A DNA stretch of 64,000 bases from Streptomyces luteolifulvus (lineage in GTDB: Bacteria; Actinomycetota; Actinomycetes; Streptomycetales; Streptomycetaceae), in assembly GCF_008806595.1 (NCBI RefSeq), contig NZ_VZRB01000012.1, forward strand, positions 124,001 through 188,000, given 5' to 3'. Shown here one piece after another: positions 17,308-25,800 of the stretch (position 1 is its first letter; every line of letters starts with the position of its first letter). The translations under genes were made by a program, and so were the position numbers. The notes under the pieces were generated by a model. It was not told the DNA's origin and did not search any database. It saw only the letters and a program-made list of their open reading frames with translations.

Positions 17308-18518
17308 GCGACGAGACTCTCACCGAGATCCTGCCCCCGATCCGGCACTGGCCGGCGCTCGATCTGTCCGGCGTCGACTTCGATCCGGTCCTGACCGAGC
17401 TGATGCATGAGGGTCCGGTCATCCGCGTTCAGCTGCCCGACGACGAGGGCTGGGCCTGGCTGGTCACCCGCCACGACGACGTACGCAAGGTGACGGGCGA
17501 TCCCCGGTTCAGCCGCGAGGCCGTCCTTGAGCGGCAGCCCGCACGGCTCACCCAGCACTTCGTGCCGTCCCTCGGCGCGGTCGGCTTCCTGGATCCGCCC
17601 GCCCACACCCGGCTGCGCGGCGCCATGGCGGACGCCTTCACCGCGCACGGTGTGGAGCGGATCCGTCAGGAGTCGCGGCGGCTGCTCGGCGAGCTGGTCG
17701 ACGAACTCCTCCAGGACGGTCCGCCCGCCGACCTCGTCGCCACCGTTCTGAGCCCCTTCCCCGTCGTGGTGACCAGCGAGCTGCTGGGTGTCCCGGCCGC
17801 CGACCGGCACGGCCTGCGCACCTGGACCCGGCTGATCCTGTCCTCCTCGACCGATGCGAGGATCAGCGAGCGGGCGCGGGAGGAGATGGGCGCCTACTTC
17901 GCCGAGCTCATCGGCCGGCGCGAGGGCAGCACGGACGAGGACGTCTCCTCGCTGCTCGGCGCGGCCGTGGGGCGCGGGGAGGTGACCTTGGAGGAGGCCG
18001 TCGGCCTCGCGGTGCTTCTCCAGACCGGCAGCGAGGCGGTCACCCACACCTGCGGGCAGCTGTTCTATCTGCTGCTGACCCGCCCCGACCTTGCCGAACG
18101 GCTGCGCGCCGAGCCGGAGATCCGCCCGCAGGCGATCGACGAACTCCTGCGCTACATCCCGCACCGCACCACGGTCGGGCTGTCCCGGATCGCCACCGAG
18201 GACGTGGGGATCCGGGGTGTACGGATCCGGGCGGGCGACGCGGTCTATGTGTCGTACCTGGCCGCGAACCGTGACCCGGACGTCTTTCCCTTCCCGGAGA
18301 CGATCGACTTCTCGCGCAGCCCGAACCCGCATCTGTCGTTCGGCTCCGGCCCGCACCAGTGCCCGGGCGGGGCGCTGGCCCACCTGGAGGCCGGGCTGCT
18401 GGTCGACGCGCTGCTGGACCGGGTGCCGGAACTGCGGCTCGCCGTGCCTCCCAAGGAGGTGCCCTTCAGGAGAGGCACACTGATCCGGGGCCCCGAGTCG
18501 CTGCCCGTGACATGGTGA
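17304..18518 (+). CDS. Cytochrome P450 lacking the I-helix threonine
   Basis: A 404-residue soluble bacterial P450. The heme-ligand loop is FGSGPHQCPGG with Cys353, and the K-helix ExxR is E280-LL-R283. The I-helix oxygen-activation motif, usually AGxET, reads TGSEAV, so the proton-relay Thr is Ala245, as in EryF (CYP107A1), where the substrate supplies the missing hydroxyl. It therefore likely acts on a specific hydroxylated substrate or has unusual chemistry. No ferredoxin or ferredoxin reductase gene is adjacent. It is coupled to the small upstream protein and converges with an acyl-CoA dehydrogenase 18 bp away. The substrate is unknown. Confidence 0.92.
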   Translation: MSDETLTEILPPIRHWPALDLSGVDFDPVLTELMHEGPVIRVQLPDDEGWAWLVTRHDDVRKVTGDPRFSREAVLERQPARLTQHFVPSLGAVGFLDPPAHTRLRGAMADAFTAHGVERIRQESRRLLGELVDELLQDGPPADLVATVLSPFPVVVTSELLGVPAADRHGLRTWTRLILSSSTDARISERAREEMGAYFAELIGRREGSTDEDVSSLLGAAVGRGEVTLEEAVGLAVLLQTGSEAVTHTCGQLFYLLLTRPDLAERLRAEPEIRPQAIDELLRYIPHRTTVGLSRIATEDVGIRGVRIRAGDAVYVSYLAANRDPDVFPFPETIDFSRSPNPHLSFGSGPHQCPGGALAHLEAGLLVDALLDRVPELRLAVPPKEVPFRRGTLIRGPESLPVTW

Positions 18519-18536
18519 CCGGCTCCCTCCGGTGAG

Positions 18537-19763
18537 CTACCGGATCGGCATCCCCGACAGCGTGCGGGCGATCACCAGGCGCTGGATCTCGCTGGTGCCC
18601 TCGAAGATGGTGTAGATCGCCGCGTCCCGGTGCATCCGCTCCACCGGGTACTCCCGGGTGTAGCCGTTGCCGCCGAGGATCTGGATCGCCTCGGCGGTGA
18701 CCTTCTTCGCGGTCTCGCTCGCGAACAGCTTGGACATCGACCCCTCGGCCGCCGTGAACGGCTTGCCGCTGACCGCCATCCACGACGCACGCCAGACGAG
18801 CAGGCGGGCCGCGTCGACCGAGGTGCGCATGTCCGCCAGCTGAAAGGCCACGCCCTGGTTGTCGATGATCGGCCGGCCGAACTGCTCACGCGTCTTCGCG
18901 TATTCGAGGGCGACCTCGTACGCGGCCCGGGCGGTGCCCACGGCCATCGCGCCCACGGCAGGGCGCGACGCCTCGAACGTGGCCATCGCCGCGTTCTTGA
19001 CCCGCTCGCCGCCCGCCTTCGCCCGCTCACGGGCGCGGGCCAGCCGCTCGTCCAGCTTCTCCTTGCCGCCGAGCAGGCACGAGCCGGGGACCCGGACGTT
19101 CTCCAGGACGACCTCGGCGGTGTGCGAGGCGCGGATGCCGTGCTTCTTGAACTTCTGGCCCTGGGACAGTCCCGGCGTGTTCGGCGGGATGATGAAGGAG
19201 GCGTGTCCCTTCGAGCCGAGCTCCTGATCGACGACGGCGACGACGACATGGACGTTGGCGATGCCGCCGTTGGTCGCCCAGGTCTTCGTGCCGTTGATCA
19301 CCCACTCGTCCTTGGCCTCGTCGTAGACGGCACGCGTGCGCATGGAGGCGACGTCGGAGCCGGCGTCGGGCTCGGAGGAGCAGAACGCGGCGACCTTCAC
19401 GTCGTTGGTGTCGCCGTACATCTGGGGGATCCAGGTGCCGATCTGCTCCTCGGTGCCGTTGGCGAGGACGCCTACGGCGGCGAGGCCGGTGCCCACGATC
19501 GACAGGGCGATGCCCGCGTCGCCCCAGAAGAGTTCCTCCATGGCCATCGGAATGCCCAGGCCGGTGGGGTCGAAGTACTGCTGGGCGTAGAAGTCGAGGG
19601 AGTAGATACCGACCTTGGCGGCCTCCTGGATGACCGGCCAGGGAGTCTCCTCACGCTCGTCCCATTCGGCGGCCGCGGGGCGGATGACGTCGGCCGCGAA
19701 GCCGTGCAGCCAGTCCCGGACCTCCTTCTGTTCGTCGTTGAGCTCCATGGTGAACTCGGCCAT
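18537..19763 (-). CDS. Acyl-CoA dehydrogenase
   Basis: A 408-residue acyl-CoA dehydrogenase with the full family layout: FAD-binding AAFCSSEPDAGSDVAS near residue 125, WVINGTKTWATNG near 157, and the C-terminal block ETAKKVTAEAIQILGGNGYTREYPVER then YTIFEGTSEIQRL, whose Glu in EGTSE is the expected catalytic base. It dehydrogenates acyl-CoA with FAD and feeds ETF. I start at ATG 19763, which has GGAGGGG just upstream, rather than the extended frame. It is transcribed away from a TetR gene with a palindrome cluster between them, so it is probably under that repressor. Confidence 0.93.
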   Translation of the reverse strand: MAEFTMELNDEQKEVRDWLHGFAADVIRPAAAEWDEREETPWPVIQEAAKVGIYSLDFYAQQYFDPTGLGIPMAMEELFWGDAGIALSIVGTGLAAVGVLANGTEEQIGTWIPQMYGDTNDVKVAAFCSSEPDAGSDVASMRTRAVYDEAKDEWVINGTKTWATNGGIANVHVVVAVVDQELGSKGHASFIIPPNTPGLSQGQKFKKHGIRASHTAEVVLENVRVPGSCLLGGKEKLDERLARARERAKAGGERVKNAAMATFEASRPAVGAMAVGTARAAYEVALEYAKTREQFGRPIIDNQGVAFQLADMRTSVDAARLLVWRASWMAVSGKPFTAAEGSMSKLFASETAKKVTAEAIQILGGNGYTREYPVERMHRDAAIYTIFEGTSEIQRLVIARTLSGMPIR

Positions 19764-19793
19764 GTCCCCTCCTGCGGCGGCGCATACTTGCAT

Positions 19794-19831
19794 GTTACTT
19801 GCGGTAACACGAGTGTGTTACCGACGGGTAA
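19794..19831. promoter_or_regulatory. Clustered palindromic operators between acyl-CoA dehydrogenase and TetR
   Basis: Three overlapping GTTAC/GTAAC dyads: GTTAC-N5-GTAAC (19794-19808), a perfect 9-bp repeat CGGTAACAC-N4-GTGTTACCG (19802-19823), and TTACC-N4-GGTAA (19818-19831). They sit 31 bp before the dehydrogenase start and about 110 bp before the TetR start, ideal for repressing the dehydrogenase and autoregulation. Confidence 0.65.
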
Positions 19832-19937
19832 GAAAAGTCAACTCCCGATAACCGCTCGGCAGCCCGTTCGATCTCGAGACGGTGTTGAGTGTTAGTTTGC
19901 GCAGGCGTCACCAAAACAGCACGGGTGGGGAGAGCAC

Positions 19938-20582
19938 ATGGACACCACGCAGCGGACCGAGCAGCAGCGGTCCGCCGACCGACGACGGCGCGAACTGCTG
20001 GAGGCCGCCGACCGAGTGGTGCTGCGCGAGGGCCCGCAGGCCTCGATGAACGCCATCGCCGCCGAGGCCGGCATCACCAAGCCGATCCTCTACCGGCACT
20101 TCGGTGACAAGGGCGGACTTTACGCGGCGTTGGCCAAGCGGCACACGGACGCGCTGCTCGACTCGCTCCGCGCTGCGGTGGACGCCCCGGCGGACCGGCG
20201 GGAGCGGGTCGAGGCCACGCTCGACACGTACCTCGCGGCGATCGAGGCACGGCCCCAGGTGTACCGCTTCCTGATGCATCCGGCCGAGGGCGCCCCGACC
20301 GGCGACCAGGGCTTCGACGTCGGCAAGCAATGGGCTCCGCTGCTGCGGCGGATGGGCGAGGAGCTGGCCCAGGTCATCGAGGAGCGGCTGGATCTCGGGC
20401 CCGGGAGCCAGCAGCTGGCGCGGGTGTGGGGGCATGGGATCGTCGGCATGATGCATGCGGCGGGCGACTGGTGGCTGGGAGAACGGCCTTGCTCGCGGGC
20501 GGAGTTGGTGCGGAGCCTGGCCGACCTGTTGTGGGGGCGGCTGGCTGCGGCGGGGGACAAGGTCGGCAGTCCGGGGTTCTGA
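19938..20582 (+). CDS. TetR-family transcriptional repressor
   Basis: A 214-residue TetR regulator. The N-terminal HTH (RRRELLEAADRVVLREGPQ... AIAAEAGITKPILYRHFGDKGGLY) spans about residues 17-65; the rest is the helical ligand-binding domain, with the FLMHPAEGAP and HGIVGMMHAAGDWWL blocks typical of actinobacterial lipid-related TetRs. The ATG at 19938 has GGGGAGAG upstream. Divergence from an acyl-CoA dehydrogenase and the palindromes between them suggest it represses that gene and responds to an acyl-CoA or fatty-acid ligand. Confidence 0.9.
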   Translation: MDTTQRTEQQRSADRRRRELLEAADRVVLREGPQASMNAIAAEAGITKPILYRHFGDKGGLYAALAKRHTDALLDSLRAAVDAPADRRERVEATLDTYLAAIEARPQVYRFLMHPAEGAPTGDQGFDVGKQWAPLLRRMGEELAQVIEERLDLGPGSQQLARVWGHGIVGMMHAAGDWWLGERPCSRAELVRSLADLLWGRLAAAGDKVGSPGF

Positions 20583-20595
20583 GCCGACCAAGGGT

Positions 20596-20660
20596 GCGGG
20601 GCACTGTTCACTCTGCGGCTCCGCCGCATGGGCGCGATCAGCCACAGCCGGTCCGCTGTC
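20596..20660. repeat. Copy of a common Streptomyces intergenic repeat
   Basis: The segment with GCGGGGCACTG, CTGCGGCTCCGCCGCATG and GGGCGCGATCAGCCACA matches a repetitive element I recall from many Streptomyces intergenic regions (CGGCTCCGCCGC...GCGCGACCAGCCAC). CGGCTCCGCCG is near-palindromic. It lies between two convergent genes and could fold as RNA. Confidence 0.5.
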
Positions 20661-20668
20661 GCCAGACC

Positions 20669-21208
20669 TCAGCGCCCCCACGGCGCCCGCGCGGCCTGCC
20701 GCAACACCCGCCGCTTACGCCACCCCGTGAGGTGATCGACGTACACCCGGCCCTCGAGGTGATCGCACTCGTGCTGCAGGCACCTCGCGAAGAACCCCGT
20801 CGCATGGACCGTCACCGGCTCCCCGGTCACCGTGAACCCCTCGACCACCGCATGGTCGTACCGCTCCGTCCCCGCCTCCAGCCCCGGCAGGGACAAACAG
20901 CCCTCCGGGCCGCGGAACACCAGACCGTCCGCCTGAACGAGGCGGGGGTTCACCATATGGCCGAGGTGGCGGACGTCCTCGTCGTCCGGGCAGTCGTACA
21001 CGAACACCCGCAGCGGCTCCCCCACCTGGTTCGCCGCGAGGCCCACTCCCTGCGCCGCGTACATGGTCGCGAACAAGTCCTCCACGAGGGCGGCCAGTTC
21101 GGGTCCGAAGTCCGTGACCTCCCGGCACGGCTCGTGCAGTGCCGCGTCGCCGAGCAGGTTGAGGGGCCGGACCCGCCCGCGGGCGCCCGGGATCGAGCCG
21201 TGTCGCAT
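20669..21208 (-). CDS. def: Peptide deformylase
   Basis: A 179-residue peptide deformylase, which removes the formyl group from nascent N-terminal Met in the cytoplasm. All three signature motifs are present: GVGLAANQVG, EGCLSLPG (metal-ligand Cys) and QHECDHLEG (two His ligands and catalytic Glu). The start is ATG 21208. Streptomyces carry several def paralogues; this one stands alone, convergent with the TetR gene and divergent from murT, so I cannot tell if it is the main copy. The basic C-terminal tail is WRKRRVLRQAARAPWGR. Confidence 0.95.
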   Translation of the reverse strand: MRHGSIPGARGRVRPLNLLGDAALHEPCREVTDFGPELAALVEDLFATMYAAQGVGLAANQVGEPLRVFVYDCPDDEDVRHLGHMVNPRLVQADGLVFRGPEGCLSLPGLEAGTERYDHAVVEGFTVTGEPVTVHATGFFARCLQHECDHLEGRVYVDHLTGWRKRRVLRQAARAPWGR

Positions 21209-21288
21209 GGGCGCAAGAGTACGGTCTCGTCGGCCCCCGCCCGTCGCACGGGCACGGGCCGGGATTCGGGAGTGCGAATGGATCTCGA

Positions 21289-21294
21289 TAGGCT
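21289..21294 (+). promoter_or_regulatory. Possible -10 box of murT-gatD
   Basis: TAGGCT, a common Streptomyces vegetative -10 hexamer, 64 bp before the murT start. No good -35 is visible at the right spacing. Confidence 0.35.
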
Positions 21295-21357
21295 GACCAC
21301 CACCACGTTGCCGACAGGCAGAGGCCCCGGCGCGTACGCAAGGAGGATCGAGAACTG

Positions 21358-22596
21358 ATGGCAGGCAACTCGGACCCGCTCACGCCGCGGGCCAAGCTCG
21401 CCGTGACCGCGGGCAAGGCGGTCGCGGCGGCATCTCGCGCCGCGGGGCGCGGCAGCGGTTCGGTGATCGGTGGCCGGGTGGCGCTCAAGCTCGACCCGGA
21501 CCTTCTCGCCCGGCTCGCCCAGAACCTGGACGTCATCCTGGTCTCGGCGACCAACGGCAAGACCACGACCACCCGGCTGATCGCCGAGGCGCTGCGCGCC
21601 GCGGGCCCGGTCGTGTCCAACGCGCTCGGCGCCAATATGCCGGCCGGTATCACCTCGGCGCTCGCGGGCGGCTCGGACGCGCGCTACGGCGTCATCGAGG
21701 TCGACGAGAAGTACCTGGCCGGGGTCGCCCGGGACACCGACCCGAAGTGCATCGCCCTGCTCAACCTCTCGCGCGACCAGCTCGACCGTGCCGCCGAGAC
21801 CCGTATGCTCGCGGAGAACTGGCGCGAGGGTCTCGCCGGGTCCAAGGCCGTCGTCGTCGCCAACGCGGACGACCCGCTCGTCGTGTGGGCGGCCTCCTCC
21901 TCCCCGAATGTGATCTGGGTCGCGGCCGGGCAGATGTGGAAGGACGACGCCTGGTCGTGCCCGTCCTGCGGTGGCGTGATGCAGCGCCCCGGTGAGGACT
22001 GGTTCTGCGGCGAGTGCGGTTTCCGCCGGCCCACACCGAGCTGGGCGCTGTCCGGGGACCACGTCCTCGACCCGCACGGCTCCGCCTGGCCGATCCACCT
22101 CCAGCTGCCGGGCCGCGCCAACAAGGCCAACGCCGCCTCCTCGGCCGCCGTCGCCGCCGTGTTCGGTGTGCCGCCGCAGGTCGCCCTGGAGCGGATGTAC
22201 CAGGTGCAGGCCGTCGCCGGCCGCTACGACGTGGTGCAGTTCATGCAGCGCGACCTGCGGCTGCTGCTCGCCAAGAACCCGGCCGGCTGGCTCGAAACGT
22301 TCAGCCTGATCGATCCGCCGCCGACCCCGGTCATCCTCTCCGTGAACGCGCGCAGCGCCGACGGCACCGACACCTCGTGGCTGTGGGACGTCGACTACAC
22401 GCGCCTCACCGGCCACCCGATCTTTGTCATCGGCGACCGGAAGCTCGACCTCGCGGTGCGTCTGGAGATCGCAAACCAGCAGTTCCAGGTGTGCGAGAAC
22501 CTCGACCAGGCCGTGCAGGCGGCCCCGCCCGGCCGGATCGAGGTCATCGCGAACTACACCGCGTTCCAGGACCTGCGCCGCCGCGTCGGCAACTGA
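21358..22596 (+). CDS. murT: Lipid II isoglutaminyl synthase subunit MurT
   Basis: A 412-residue Mur ligase-fold protein, the ATP-dependent subunit of MurT/GatD, which amidates the D-Glu of lipid II. The P-loop is SATNGKTTTTRL near residue 62. A zinc-ribbon insertion with CPSC (about residue 200) and CGEC (about 219) is characteristic of MurT and absent from MurC-F. The C-terminal DUF1727 domain holds GRYDVVQF and FQDLRRRVG. It would activate the glutamate carboxylate and accept ammonia from GatD, whose gene follows 53 bp downstream. Acts at the inner face of the membrane. Confidence 0.94.
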   Translation: MAGNSDPLTPRAKLAVTAGKAVAAASRAAGRGSGSVIGGRVALKLDPDLLARLAQNLDVILVSATNGKTTTTRLIAEALRAAGPVVSNALGANMPAGITSALAGGSDARYGVIEVDEKYLAGVARDTDPKCIALLNLSRDQLDRAAETRMLAENWREGLAGSKAVVVANADDPLVVWAASSSPNVIWVAAGQMWKDDAWSCPSCGGVMQRPGEDWFCGECGFRRPTPSWALSGDHVLDPHGSAWPIHLQLPGRANKANAASSAAVAAVFGVPPQVALERMYQVQAVAGRYDVVQFMQRDLRLLLAKNPAGWLETFSLIDPPPTPVILSVNARSADGTDTSWLWDVDYTRLTGHPIFVIGDRKLDLAVRLEIANQQFQVCENLDQAVQAAPPGRIEVIANYTAFQDLRRRVGN

Positions 22597-22649
22597 GCGA
22601 CTGGGCCACCAGGGCCACCGAGCAACCGACCAACAAGGACGATGACTTC

Positions 22650-23378
22650 ATGAGCGACAACAGCCTGCGGATCGTCTGGGTCTACCCGGACCTGCTCAGC
22701 ACCTACGGCGACCAGGGCAACGTCCTCGTCGTGGAGCGCCGGGCCCGGCAGCGCGGCCTCGACGTGGCCCGCCTCGACGTGCGCAGCGACCAGCCCATCC
22801 CGACCTCCGGCGACATCTATCTGATCGGCGGCGGAGAGGACCGGCCGCAGCGGCTCGCGGCCGAGCGGCTGCGCCGCGACAGCGGTCTGACGCGTGCGGT
22901 CGAGAACGGCGCGATCGTGTTCTCGGTGTGCGCCGGCTACCAGATCCTCGGCCACGAGTTCATCAACGACCTCGGCCAGCGCGAGCCCGGACTCGGCCTG
23001 CTCGACGTGGTCTCGGTGCGCGGCGAGGGTGAGCGGTGCGTCGGTGACGTGCTCGCCGACATCGACCCGCGGCTGGGCCTGCCCCAGCTGACCGGGTTCG
23101 AGAACCACCAGGGCGTCACCCACCTCGGCCCGGCGGCCCGCCCGCTCGCCCAGGTGCGCGCCGGCCGGGGCAACGGCACGGGAGACGGCACGGAGGGCGC
23201 GTACAACGACACGGTCTTCGGTACGTACATGCACGGGCCGGTGTTCGCACGGAACCCGCTGCTCGCCGACCTGCTGCTGAAGCTGGCGCTCGATGTGAAC
23301 GCGCTGCCGCCGACCGACGACCGCTGGTTCGAGGCGCTGCGCAACGAGCGCATCGCGGCTGCGGAGCAGCCTGCGTGA
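22650..23378 (+). CDS. gatD: Lipid II isoglutaminyl synthase, glutaminase subunit GatD
   Basis: A 242-residue class I (CobQ-like) glutamine amidotransferase. The nucleophile is Cys94 in FSVCAGYQILG and the catalytic His is in FGTYMHGPV (about 195). The N-terminus IVWVYPDLLSTYGDQGN is typical of GatD. It hydrolyses glutamine and channels ammonia to MurT. It starts at ATG 22650 (MSDNSLRI). The last codons (GCGGAGCAGCCTGCGTGA) are copied three more times just downstream as a 26-bp tandem repeat, so the natural end of the gene lies inside a repeat array. Confidence 0.93.
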   Translation: MSDNSLRIVWVYPDLLSTYGDQGNVLVVERRARQRGLDVARLDVRSDQPIPTSGDIYLIGGGEDRPQRLAAERLRRDSGLTRAVENGAIVFSVCAGYQILGHEFINDLGQREPGLGLLDVVSVRGEGERCVGDVLADIDPRLGLPQLTGFENHQGVTHLGPAARPLAQVRAGRGNGTGDGTEGAYNDTVFGTYMHGPVFARNPLLADLLLKLALDVNALPPTDDRWFEALRNERIAAAEQPA

Positions 23379-23456
23379 TCACAGTTGCGGAGCAGCCTGC
23401 GTGATCACAGTTGCGGAGCAGCCTGCGTGATCACAGTTGCGGAGCAGCCTGCGTGA
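23361..23456. repeat. 26-bp tandem repeat overlapping the gatD stop
   Basis: Three perfect 26-bp units starting at 23361, 23387 and 23413, plus an 18-bp partial unit at 23439. Each unit contains the last six gatD codons, the TGA stop and the palindrome GTGATCAC. The repeats are identical, which suggests recent expansion by slippage. Confidence 0.95.
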
Positions 23457-23525
23457 GCCAGGTACACCACCGGTTCCGCCAGGTGTAACCAGCCCGTCTG
23501 ACGGCCCTTCCGCACAGGTGAGCGG

Positions 23526-23548
23526 GCCCGTCCAGCAGGCGGACGGGC
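23526..23548 (+). terminator. Stem-loop after murT-gatD
   Basis: Perfect 8-bp inverted repeat GCCCGTCC with a 7-nt loop, downstream of gatD and the tandem repeats. It lacks a T-tract, as is common in Streptomyces. Confidence 0.55.
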
Positions 23549-23574
23549 AGTGCGGCCCCGCCCCCTCATGCCGC

Positions 23575-23580
23575 TAGGCT
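23575..23580 (+). promoter_or_regulatory. Possible -10 box of the phosphofructokinase gene
   Basis: TAGGCT at a suitable distance (65 bp) before the start codon. No matching -35 is evident. Confidence 0.35.
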
Positions 23581-23644
23581 GGCGGGGATCGAACCGGACA
23601 GCGTGGTCCGGACCCGGCCCACGTTGAGAAGGTTGTTTCGGGCT

Positions 23645-24670
23645 ATGCGTATTGGTGTCCTCACGTCCGGCGGCGACTGCCCCGGCCTGAACGCCGTCAT
23701 CCGGTCCGTCGTGCACCGTGCCGTCGTCGACCACGGCGACGAGGTCATCGGCTTCCGGGACGGCTGGAAGGGCCTCCTGGAGTGTGACTACCTCAAGCTC
23801 GACCTCGACGCGGTGAGCGGCATCCTGGCTCGCGGCGGCACGATCCTCGGCTCCTCCCGGGTCCGTCCCGAGCATCTGCGGGACGGCGTCGCGCGGGCCA
23901 AGGGCCACGTGGCGGAGCTCGGGCTCGACGCGATCATCCCGATCGGCGGCGAGGGCACGCTCAAGGCGGCCCGGCTGCTGTCGGACAACGGCCTGCCGAT
24001 CGTCGGCGTGCCGAAGACCATCGACAACGACATCGCGGTCACGGACGTGACCTTCGGCTTCGACACGGCGGTGGGCGTCGCGACCGAGGCCCTGGACCGG
24101 CTCAAGACCACCGCCGAGTCCCACCAGCGCGTGCTGATCGTGGAGGTCATGGGCCGCCACACCGGCTGGATCGCGCTGCACTCCGGCATGGCGGCGGGCG
24201 CCCACGCCATCGTCGTACCGGAACGCCCCTTCGACATCGAGGAGTTGGCGGCGCGGGTCGGCGAGCGGTTCGAGGCCGGCAAGCGGTTCGCGATCGTCGT
24301 CGCCGCGGAAGGGGCCAAGCCGAAGGCCGGTTCCATGGACTTCGACGAGGGCGGCAAGGACATCTACGGCCATGAGCGCTTCGCCGGGATCGCGCGGCAG
24401 CTGTCGGTCGAGCTGGAGGAGCGGCTCTGCAAGGAGGCCCGGCCGGTCATCCTCGGGCATGTCCAGCGCGGCGGGACGCCCACGGCGTACGACCGGGTGC
24501 TGGCCACGCGGTTCGGGTGGCACGCGGTGGAGGCGGTGCACCGGGGCGAGTTCGGGCGGATGACCGCGCTGCGGGGGACGGACATCGTGATGGTGTCGCT
24601 CGCGGAGGCGGTGGAGACGCTGAAAACGGTTCCCGCGGGGCGGTACGCCGAGGCGGAGTGTGTTCTCTGA
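23645..24670 (+). CDS. pfkA: ATP-dependent 6-phosphofructokinase
   Basis: A 341-residue group III phosphofructokinase that phosphorylates fructose 6-phosphate in glycolysis. Motifs: LTSGGDCPGLNAVIR at the N-terminus, PIGGEGTLKAA near residue 100 and GVPKTIDNDIAVTD near 121. In this group, Gly after the GGE pair predicts ATP use, whereas pyrophosphate enzymes have Asp there, so ATP is the likely donor even though PKTIDND retains a Lys. The start is ATG 23645 (MRIGVLTSGG); the frame runs further upstream without support. It stands alone between two stem-loops. Confidence 0.94.
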   Translation: MRIGVLTSGGDCPGLNAVIRSVVHRAVVDHGDEVIGFRDGWKGLLECDYLKLDLDAVSGILARGGTILGSSRVRPEHLRDGVARAKGHVAELGLDAIIPIGGEGTLKAARLLSDNGLPIVGVPKTIDNDIAVTDVTFGFDTAVGVATEALDRLKTTAESHQRVLIVEVMGRHTGWIALHSGMAAGAHAIVVPERPFDIEELAARVGERFEAGKRFAIVVAAEGAKPKAGSMDFDEGGKDIYGHERFAGIARQLSVELEERLCKEARPVILGHVQRGGTPTAYDRVLATRFGWHAVEAVHRGEFGRMTALRGTDIVMVSLAEAVETLKTVPAGRYAEAECVL

Positions 24671-24692
24671 CGTCGGGCCCGAGCAGGCTCCC

Positions 24693-24724
24693 CCGCCCCC
24701 GGTCGCAACAGTGACCGGGGGCGG
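24693..24724 (+). terminator. Terminator after phosphofructokinase
   Basis: Perfect 12-bp GC-rich inverted repeat (CCGCCCCCGGTC) with an 8-nt loop followed by TTCTAC. It lies 22 bp after the pfkA stop. Confidence 0.85.
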
Positions 24725-24780
24725 TTCTACTCTGGGTCCGGACAGACAGCGCACAACCCGTACGAAACAGGAGCCGTTGG

Positions 24781-25731
24781 ATGGATCACAGCGGGCACGG
24801 CACGACCATGGAGCTGCCGCCGTTCACGCTGGGGCGGGGGCTCGAGTGGTCCGCGGACCCGTTCTTCCTCGTCGCCTGCCTCCTGGGGCTCGGACTCTAC
24901 GGCTGGGGTGTGGTGCGGCTGCGGCGGCGGGGGGACGCGTGGCCGGTGGGGCGGACGGTCGCGTACGTCGTCGGGGTGCTGAGCATCGCGCTCGTGATGT
25001 GCACCAAGCTCAACGACTACGGCATGGTCATGTTCAGCGTGCACATGGTGCAGCACATGGTCATCAGCATGCTGTCGCCCATCCTGATCCTGCTCGGCGC
25101 CCCGATCACGCTGGCGCTGCGCGCGCTGCCCACGGCGGGGCGGGGCCGCAAGGGGCCGCGGGAGCTGCTGCTGATGCTTCTGCACAGCCGGTACATGCGG
25201 ATCGTCACGCACCCCGTGTTCACCATCCCGATGTTCATCGCCAGCCTGTACGCGCTCTACTTCACTCCGCTGTTCGACTTCCTGATGGGCTCCAAGGCGG
25301 GGCACATCGCGATGATGGTGCACTTCCTCGCCGTCGGCGTCGTCTTCTTCTGGCCGATCATGGGTGTGGATCCGGGGCCCAGCCGGCCGGGCTATCTGAT
25401 GCGCATGCTGGAGCTCTTCGCGGGCATGCCGTTCCACGCGTTCTTCGGCATCGCGCTGATGATGGCGTCCGCGCCCATGGTCGAGACGTTCAAGAACCCG
25501 CCCGCCTCCCTCGGCATCGACGCGCTGTCGGACCAGAACGCGGCCGGCGGCATCGCCTGGGCGTTCAGTGAGATCCCGTCCGTGCTGGTGCTGATCGCGC
25601 TGCTGTTCCAGTGGTACGCCTCGGAGCAGCGGCAGGCCCGGCGCAAGGACCGGGCGGCCGACCGGGACGGCGACAAGGAGCTGGAGGCGTACAACGCCTA
25701 TCTGGCCTCGCTCAACGCTCGCGGAAACTGA
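24781..25731 (+). CDS. CtaG-type cytochrome c oxidase assembly protein
   Basis: A 316-residue membrane protein of the caa3_CtaG family, with about seven hydrophobic segments (for example FFLVACLLGLGLYGWGVV, AYVVGVLSIALVM, MVISMLSPILILLGAP, SVLVLIALLFQWY). Conserved His and Met positions appear in MFSVHMVQHMVISM and in the MDHSGHGTTM N-terminus, which suggests copper handling. The family supports maturation of the oxidase CuB centre or copper import. The C-terminal 40 residues are charged and cytoplasmic. It starts at ATG 24781. A 56-residue membrane protein follows. Confidence 0.88.
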   Translation: MDHSGHGTTMELPPFTLGRGLEWSADPFFLVACLLGLGLYGWGVVRLRRRGDAWPVGRTVAYVVGVLSIALVMCTKLNDYGMVMFSVHMVQHMVISMLSPILILLGAPITLALRALPTAGRGRKGPRELLLMLLHSRYMRIVTHPVFTIPMFIASLYALYFTPLFDFLMGSKAGHIAMMVHFLAVGVVFFWPIMGVDPGPSRPGYLMRMLELFAGMPFHAFFGIALMMASAPMVETFKNPPASLGIDALSDQNAAGGIAWAFSEIPSVLVLIALLFQWYASEQRQARRKDRAADRDGDKELEAYNAYLASLNARGN

Positions 25732-25800
25732 ACTTCCTCAGGCCGGCCCGGCACGACGGGGGCACCATGGAGGGGACCGAACCATGAGGAGGGTGTTGCG

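Noticed and set aside
23378..23460. Tandem 26-bp array considered as a CRISPR
   Set aside because: Units are head-to-tail with no spacers and end inside a coding gene; there are no cas genes nearby.
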